A stretch of 64,000 nucleotides of DNA from positions 6,579,418 to 6,643,417 of the forward strand of contig BCKC01000001.1 in NCBI GenBank assembly GCA_001600455.1, read 5' to 3'. The position numbers and the translations under genes were made by a program. Below the pieces are notes generated by a model, which was not told the DNA's origin, did not search any database, and worked only from the letters and a program-made list of their open reading frames with translations. This document shows, in pieces, positions 58,424 to 64,000 of the stretch; the stretch's first letter is position 1, and every line of letters begins with the position of its first letter. The stretch comes from Endocalyx cinctus. Its lineage: Eukaryota; Ascomycota; Sordariomycetes; Amphisphaeriales; Apiosporaceae.

Positions 58424-60340
58424 AACCAATTTAGGGGCTAAGATCCATCTGTTTACGAAAGGAGTAGAGTGTGGTTTTTAATTTTCTTCCTCTCCCGCCC
58501 CTCTCTATACCCATTTTCACCGAGGGGCGGGGGGTGTCATTGACGATCTCTTTTTTTTTTTTTCCTTTTTAATTTCACTGTATATAATTGGACGACAAAA
58601 TATGACTGCGCAGTTATCGATACGCTATCGGTCAACTAGCAGACATTACATACATTTACGCGGGACTTTTTTCCCTGAAGAGGAGGCGCTACGCCATGCG
58701 GACATTTTCCTTGCTTCGATTTCGGTTCTTCGGATGGGGTTCTAGGATGGATGGTAGTGGGAAGGAAACAGGGTGGGTGGATAGGTTCATGACTAGACCA
58801 CTGGTTGATGGACGAATAGTGATGGGACCGTGACGAAAGAGATACCAAAAATTCGTCTAGCCTACTAAAGACTGTCCGAGCTTAAGCTCGTGATCGAAAG
58901 ACTTCTTTTCTTCTGTCTACCTACATTTTAGGATGTCGGATTTGCTGTCTCCTTTGTTATCATCAAAAACTAGATTGATGGGTGGAGACTACAGTACGAT
59001 GAATAAGTCATGCACGATAATTTAATTGCCCTGCTTTGCGCATCCATTTTACTCCCCTCTCTGCGATTCCGCTTTTGTGACTACATATACGCTATGGCAA
59101 GCTCCAACTTAATTTGCCTAAATCTGATTTGATACCCGTGCTAATTCTTGCGGCTGCAAATTTTATGATATTCTTTGAACCTGGGTTTGGTACCAGTCTT
59201 CCTGAATTCCTTCCAGCTGCGCAATACCCAACTGAAATTCCCAAGGTGTCTATTTTTGGAGTACGACGAATGCTGGGGTATGACACAAGCAGCCGCCTCC
59301 CATCCCGCCATCCCGGAAACAGCGAGCAGCCCAGCCAGGGAGTTCAGGCTAAAATGTTCTAACACCAAGATCCATATCCATCACAAAAAAAGTAAGCACT
59401 TCGACCCGGTACTCGTGCATATGGGTGAACCAAAATAACACAGCAATTTCGCTTGCGACCTTCCAGAACATCGTAATCGTACCCTCAAAGAAAGCCCGGA
59501 AACTCAAAGTCATCCCCTCCCAAAAAAAAAAAAAAGCCTTACGCACATAATATATATATATATATCCCGGCTTCGTCTGGACGATCATGCATTTGCCCAT
59601 TTTAGCCACGGTTTTGTAAACGTGGACTGGCTCGGTGAGCCGGGCATAGACAGGCGGAATGGGAGTTGGGAGATGTACTTACTTACTATGTAGTGTGTAT
59701 GGCTTTTAGAAGAAGAAAAAAAAATCAGCTGACGTGGTACGCAGCGGGATTATGTCTACGTAATGTGCGTGTGTATATGTCTCACCCTCAGACGAGGGCT
59801 GGAGATACACGGCAAGGATGTGACGATACCTAGGACCCAAATACCGAAGTACGCAGTACAGCCAGGCAGACGGCGAAAAGTGGCTGGCTGGCTGGTTGGC
59901 TGACTGGCTAACCACTTTTTTTTTTAATCATGAAGCTGACTCCGAAGTAACCGAACCATATCCGATTTTGAATTTGGAGTAAAAACGTGAAAAATCTACG
60001 CGAGTTTACTCAGATTTCCTTTTCGTCTCGAGGGCGTGGCGAAATGGGTTTGGTCATAGTGCTGATAGTGCGGGGATGTGCTCAGGAAGAAATAGGAAAG
60101 CTGGAGATAATATATTATTTCTTGAGAAGAAGAAAAAAATTACTCATCACCATATTGCCAAACGTACATGAAATAGCCATGTTATAGCCATAGACGCATC
60201 TCTGGCTCCTACAGCGCCCTCGAGGGCGCCATAAGAGATTAAACTGAGATTCAAGACAATTGCGTCACCTTGTGAGTGTGTGGAAGATTATCACCCGGGT
60301 AGTTCTCTTCTCATCTAGAAGACACCTTCAATTATGTCCA
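58424..60340. other. Intergenic DNA
   Basis: No supported gene. T-rich 3' flank (58540-58575), a poly-A run (59521-59534) followed by a TATATATATATA run (about 59549-59563), and TGGCTGGCTGGCTGG near 59880-59910. Confidence 0.45.
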
Positions 60341-60960
60341 GTACAAGGCCATATGGAAGCTTGATATGGGTTCTTACTCGACGATCTGGCTGGCATTTGA
60401 TCGGGTATGAATTAACTTTTAAAACCAACGAGGCGCGATATCATGGTTTACATTTGCTCATTTTCCATATGTTGCTCTGAAAATCTTGTTCATGGAAATG
60501 AGTTAACAAGCTTACGCCACTTCATTGGAGTCGCACTCAAGAAAACAGCACAATACATCATGTAGCTGTTGGATGAATTCGAACACCATGGTCTTAATGG
60601 AGTTAATAAGTGTCTTATATTCGATGCGCCTAACTGCAAATACTATGGTTAAGGAATTACCCAAGTTTAAAGCAGGCAAGGCAAAAATGAAGATCTGGTG
60701 TCTGCCTCGGATGGGTTAATTTCACCGCCTGTACAAAGGCTGGATGGTGAACAAGGTAGGACAATTCACCTCCAAAGCCTCTCACTCTATATGGCCTCTG
60801 AATTCCCAGGTTAGTCCTTACGGGGGCGGTGAACTACAATCTGAATGTTTGGAGTTTTGACTGCCTCGTCTTCGAGCTTGTTACTAGACGACCTCCTTGA
60901 TGATCTTGATAAATTTCTTGGAAGTAATAAATTATCACGAATGCCAAGGAAATCAATACA
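60341..60960 (+). pseudogene. Heavily decayed SRPK-like kinase
   Basis: Fragments in correct family order on the plus strand: YKAIWKLDMGSYSTIWLAFDR (as 60342-60404; key GSYSTIWLA glycine loop), YVALKIL (60468-60488, catalytic Lys), LLDEFEHHGLNGVNKCLIFD (60566 onward) and WSFDCLVFELVTRRPP (about 60850-60897, the DIWSFGC region). Stops break it: TAG at 60563-60565 where the family has Gln (QLLDEFEHHG), TAA at 60650-60652, and several TGA/TAA after RRPP. The catalytic HGD loop is missing. It is a different and much older relic than the copy at 30.5-32.0 kb. Confidence 0.75.
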
Positions 60961-61404
60961 TTAGTGCACCGCCACATTAAAAGTGAAACTGGCTCGCCTA
61001 GCCACAGATCGCTGGTAGCATCGATCTAGCCCCTGAAAGCCCCATAACCCCCTAAAAAGCTAGTGAAATACAGGGAAGCTTGCTTTTTCTTAGACCCAAG
61101 GAAAATCAGAAGCAAAAATAGCTTTCTGCGTTTCAACTTCCTAATTTCAATAATTCTGAATAATATTTTTAATCATACGATGACGACAAAACTTCCGTAA
61201 TCCTAAAAACGAACTATCGGATCGAATACCTGACCGAGTCAAGAAACGTGATACAAAGTGAATTGAATACAAAGCACCGTCTCTTGGAAATAAACGAATG
61301 TCGGACCCCTGAACGGATACTTCACGTATCCTCCCCGTCTTTTAGTCCCGACTCGTCGTTACTTAAGCTATCCTCCTCCCTCCTCCCTCCCTTTTCTCCC
61401 TTCG
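60961..61404. other. Promoter / leader of the deacetylase gene
   Basis: AT-rich to about 61160, then a CCTCCCTCCCTCC-type pyrimidine run (61368-61398) directly before the start codon. No gene. Confidence 0.5.
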
Positions 61405-62196
61405 ATGCCGCGTTGCCTACCCTCGCTTTTCCGCCTGCCATCTAAGCTCCGGCGGCGGGCGCGACGACGCAGGATGACGACGTTAACGGGCCTCCTCGCG
61501 ATCCTCTTCTTGCTCATAATACCGTTTTACGTGATCTACAAGCCGCCGCGATCGCTGATCGGATACTTCTCGCGACGGTGGCCGGACGTGCTGTGGGAGG
61601 TGAAGACGGACAAGAAGATCGTGGCGCTCACGATCGACGACGCGCCCTCGGAGCACACGGAGGAGATCCTCGGCGTGCTCAACGGGTTCGGGGCCACGGC
61701 GACCTTCTTCACCATCGGCGCCCAGGTCCCCGGCCGCCAGGCCATCCTGGCCGACATCGTCCGCAGCGGCAGCGAGCTGGGCAACCACGCGATGCGCGAC
61801 GAGCCGTCCCGCGCCCTGTCCGACGACGAGCTCGCCGACCAGATCGAGCGCGTCCGCGAGATGATCCGCGTCGCCTACCGCACCGGCGAGAGGGATATGC
61901 CCCCGCAGTACTTCCGGCCCGGCTCGGGCTTTTTCAGCGATCGCATGAGGCGTCTGGTCGGTAAGCTGGGGTATCGCATGGTGCTGGGTAGCATTTATCC
62001 GCACGACCCTCAGATCAACTGGCCGTGGATCAACGCGAGGCATATCCTCAGCATGATACGCCCCGGAGGGATTATCATCTGTCACGATAGGAGAGGATGG
62101 ACCGCGCCTATGTTGAGGAAGGTGTTGAGACAGCTGAAGAAAGATGGGTATAAGGTGGTGAGCTTAACAGAGTTGTTAAAAGAGACGGAGAGGTGA
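61405..62196 (+). CDS. CE4 polysaccharide deacetylase (NodB domain), membrane anchored
   Basis: Chitin-/polysaccharide-deacetylase superfamily; removes N-acetyl groups from cell-wall sugars, here probably facing the secretory lumen. Single exon, 263 aa. Arg-rich cytosolic start (RRRARRRR, 16-23), then one membrane helix (about 27-45: LTGLLAILFLLIIPFYVIY), i.e. a type II signal anchor. NodB motifs: TIDDAPSEHTEEIL (76-89; TFDDG equivalent with Gly replaced by Ala-Pro), HAMRD (128-132), RPGSGFF (171-177), and a late ICHDRRGW (225-232). The second metal ligand of motif 2, normally His (HxxxH), is Asp here. Start: the first ATG includes the basic arm; an internal Met24 would also leave the anchor. 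Very GC-rich. It is convergent with the CitE-like gene. Substrate unknown. Confidence 0.88.
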   Translation: MPRCLPSLFRLPSKLRRRARRRRMTTLTGLLAILFLLIIPFYVIYKPPRSLIGYFSRRWPDVLWEVKTDKKIVALTIDDAPSEHTEEILGVLNGFGATATFFTIGAQVPGRQAILADIVRSGSELGNHAMRDEPSRALSDDELADQIERVREMIRVAYRTGERDMPPQYFRPGSGFFSDRMRRLVGKLGYRMVLGSIYPHDPQINWPWINARHILSMIRPGGIIICHDRRGWTAPMLRKVLRQLKKDGYKVVSLTELLKETER

Positions 62197-62642
62197 GGAG
62201 GATGATTTTAACCATATTTTCTCGTGAACTCGTCTTCAGGAGAATACGAATGTGCCATTTTTGCTGATCGAAATGACGGTGTTATGTCATATTTATAAAT
62301 TACTTCGCTTTGTATAGTTATTCGTCTTTATCACCTATCGATTCGTTGGGCCTGGAGTTCAGGAACAGATGTGTTATGGACGCGAAAAATTTTGGTTCGG
62401 ACAATCTCTGCATCTGTGTAGAGATACTGTATATAATAGAGGTCGTCGATATATATGATTACCTACTCGAAAACAGAGTATAGGGAGGTTATTTGAAATT
62501 CCAGAAGCATATATAGACACGTATAATACGCTAATGAAGTCATACAAGAAACTAGGTAATAATGGGGTATAGTAATTGGATATTTAGTCAATATTATATG
62601 CGCATATATACCTTATTGAATTGATTTACGTGGTACATAATT
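62197..62642. other. Convergent 3' intergenic region
   Basis: AT-rich DNA between two stop codons; no gene or repeat of note. Confidence 0.5.
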
Positions 62643-63722
62643 TTACTCCGGTTCTTGGTCTTTCCACTTCTCCTGTAGACTATCTACATCTAATCCACAC
62701 TCCCGCGCTTTCTCCACAATCGACTTTGCCTTGCCCACGACGGGCGCGTCGATCATGGCTCCGTCTAACGTCCAGGCGCCCCGCCCCGCTGCGTCTGCCT
62801 TCCCGTCCGCGATCACCACTCGCACAGCCCACTCGGTCTCCGCTGGGGACGGCGCGAAAATGCGATGCACGACTTCGAGCTGCGTCGGATGAATGCACTG
62901 CTTACCGTTAAACCCCATGTTCTTTCCGTCGCGACACTCCTGCTCCAGCCGGGCGATGCCTTCCTCGCCCTTATACGACGTGCAGACGAGGTCGATGACG
63001 CTAGGGATCCTGGCGGCGCGGGCCGCCGCGACGATCTTCGACCGGGCGTACAGGAACTCCGTCAGCGACGGGGTCCGCGTGATGGAGAGGTCGAGGGCGA
63101 AGTCCTCGGCCGCGAAGACCAAGCCGCTCAGGTTGAACCTCAGGTTCTTGAAGGAGCAGATGGCCCGCAGGTTCATGACGGCGCGGGCGGACTCGATCAA
63201 GGCAATCACCTTGACAGGGTTATCGGATTTCTGCCTCTCCGCCGCCAAGTCTCCGAGCTGGGTCCACACTGCGCCCAGATCTTTGTAGCTCTCGACTTTC
63301 GGGACCACGACCGCGTCGATCCGCGATTGGAGTGCCGGCTTCAGCGCCGCTAGGTCGTCTAACGCGTGGCGCGACGACGCGGGGTTGATGCGGACGGCGA
63401 TCTCGCGGATGGAAGGGTTGTCGGCGGGGAGATTGACCAGGTGATCGCGGAGGGCCAATCGCGCTTCGGGCTTGGCCGTGGCTGTTACCGAGTCCTCGAG
63501 GTCGTACGTGACGTTATCGGACGTGAGGCGAAGGGATTTTTCTAGCATTCGCGACGACGAGGCCGGAACTGGATCATGTGGGATTTTCTATTAGCCTGGG
63601 GATTGTTATTCACCTCCAAAGTCTTGCAGTGTAGTAACAGCTTGGCATGGTAGGTGTTTTGTATTTTTAAACTTACCGTAGAGGAGCGCTCGCCGAAGGA
63701 CAGAGGCAGAGTTAGCCGCCAT
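62643..63722 (-). CDS. CitE / HpcH-HpaI family lyase (citramalyl-CoA lyase-like)
   Basis: TIM-barrel C-C lyase of the citrate-lyase-beta family; eukaryotic relatives (CLYBL) split citramalyl-CoA or act as malate/beta-methylmalate synthase. Exons 63722-63677 and 63568-62643 on the minus strand, 323 aa. Spliced N-terminus reads RRALLYVPASSSRMLEKSL, the conserved LxVPxSxxxM start. Further motifs: TYDLEDSV (substrate/Mg), AVRINP, VVVPKVES, IALIESARAVMNL (metal Glu), LVFAAEDFALDL (metal Asp), GFNGKQCIHPTQLEVV. The short first exon might supply a weak mitochondrial presequence, but 15 residues is brief. The tail EKWKDQEPE is ordinary. Strong GC-rich codon use. Family sure; exact reaction not. Confidence 0.9.
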
Positions 63723-64000
63723 TGTGGATTATCAGAGCTGATCTGACAGCTTCATTACATTTATATGAATGGAGAGTTTGTTCTGTTCCTTTACGAGACG
63801 TTGGAGACTTTCATGTCTGGAGAGTTGAAGTTAATCCCCACATCTTACAATGCCCATGTCGTCACTTCACTACACCCGAGGTTCAGTACTTATATGCACG
63901 GACCATCATACAATAATCCTAAACCTCCCATTTCCAAGGTTACTATCCAATTACTGCTTCACTTTATTTTAACATCTTCTCTGATCGCCTATCTATCATT
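63723..64000. other. 5' flank of the CitE-like gene to window end
   Basis: Promoter side of the lyase gene; no other gene visible. Confidence 0.5.

Noticed and set aside
61483..62085. 200-codon antisense frame over the deacetylase
   Set aside because: Shadow frame caused by high GC3 of the real gene.
1..64000. CRISPR arrays, bacterial operons, ribosome binding sites, NRPS/PKS genes, intact transposases
   Set aside because: None found; the DNA is eukaryotic and no long backbone or transposase motif is present.

Overview
The window is nuclear DNA of a filamentous ascomycete (Pezizomycotina, most likely Sordariomycetes; I cannot place it further). Support: short spliceosomal introns of about 50-150 nt with GTRNGT donors, CTAAC/CTGAC-like branch sites and AG acceptors; single-gene transcription units on both strands; GC-rich exons set in AT-rich intergenic DNA; and unmistakable fungal orthologues (Prp16, Pwp1, Tls1, GAR transformylase, a Mn-type CDF transporter, penta-EF-hand protein, ChaC). 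The window is gene-poor: about 15 intact genes, 4 broken ones and 1 tRNA in 64 kb.

Layout. 0.9-9.3 kb: GAR transformylase (+), CDF cation transporter (+) and a convergent 902-aa disordered basic protein (-). 9.3-14 kb: AT-rich DNA with small tandem repeats. 14-17.6 kb: an RRM protein (+) convergent with ChaC gamma-glutamylcyclotransferase (-), with a foldback element between their 3' ends. 19.7-25 kb: penta-EF-hand protein (+) convergent with a large metallo-beta-lactamase-fold protein (-). 25-35 kb: mostly non-coding, holding an SRPK-like kinase (-) interrupted by one TGA. 35.2-36.8 kb: zinc-finger/RING-like protein (+). 39-42 kb: an intron-containing tRNA-Ala(CGC) (-), repeats upstream of it, and Tls1/C9orf78 (-). 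42.6-46.4 kb: a block of three decayed detoxification-type genes (aminoglycoside phosphotransferase-like, cytochrome P450, PDR-type ABC transporter). 46.6-52.3 kb: a compact housekeeping block: acylphosphatase (+), Prp16 (-) and Pwp1 (+), the last two divergent. 52-61 kb: sparse, with one uncharacterised fungal protein (+) and a second, heavily decayed SRPK-like kinase. 61.4-63.7 kb: CE4 polysaccharide deacetylase (+) convergent with a CitE-like lyase (-).

Functionally this is ordinary chromosomal content: purine synthesis, metal and glutathione homeostasis, calcium sensing, splicing, ribosome biogenesis, telomere/splicing factor and cell-wall modification, with little sign of operon-like cooperation. 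The most unusual things visible are gene-structural: a 5-nt microexon in ChaC and a 9-nt microexon in GAR transformylase, both needed to restore conserved motifs; a 45-nt frame-preserving intron; a nested foldback element; and the graveyard of resistance-type genes. I see no convincing new biological system.
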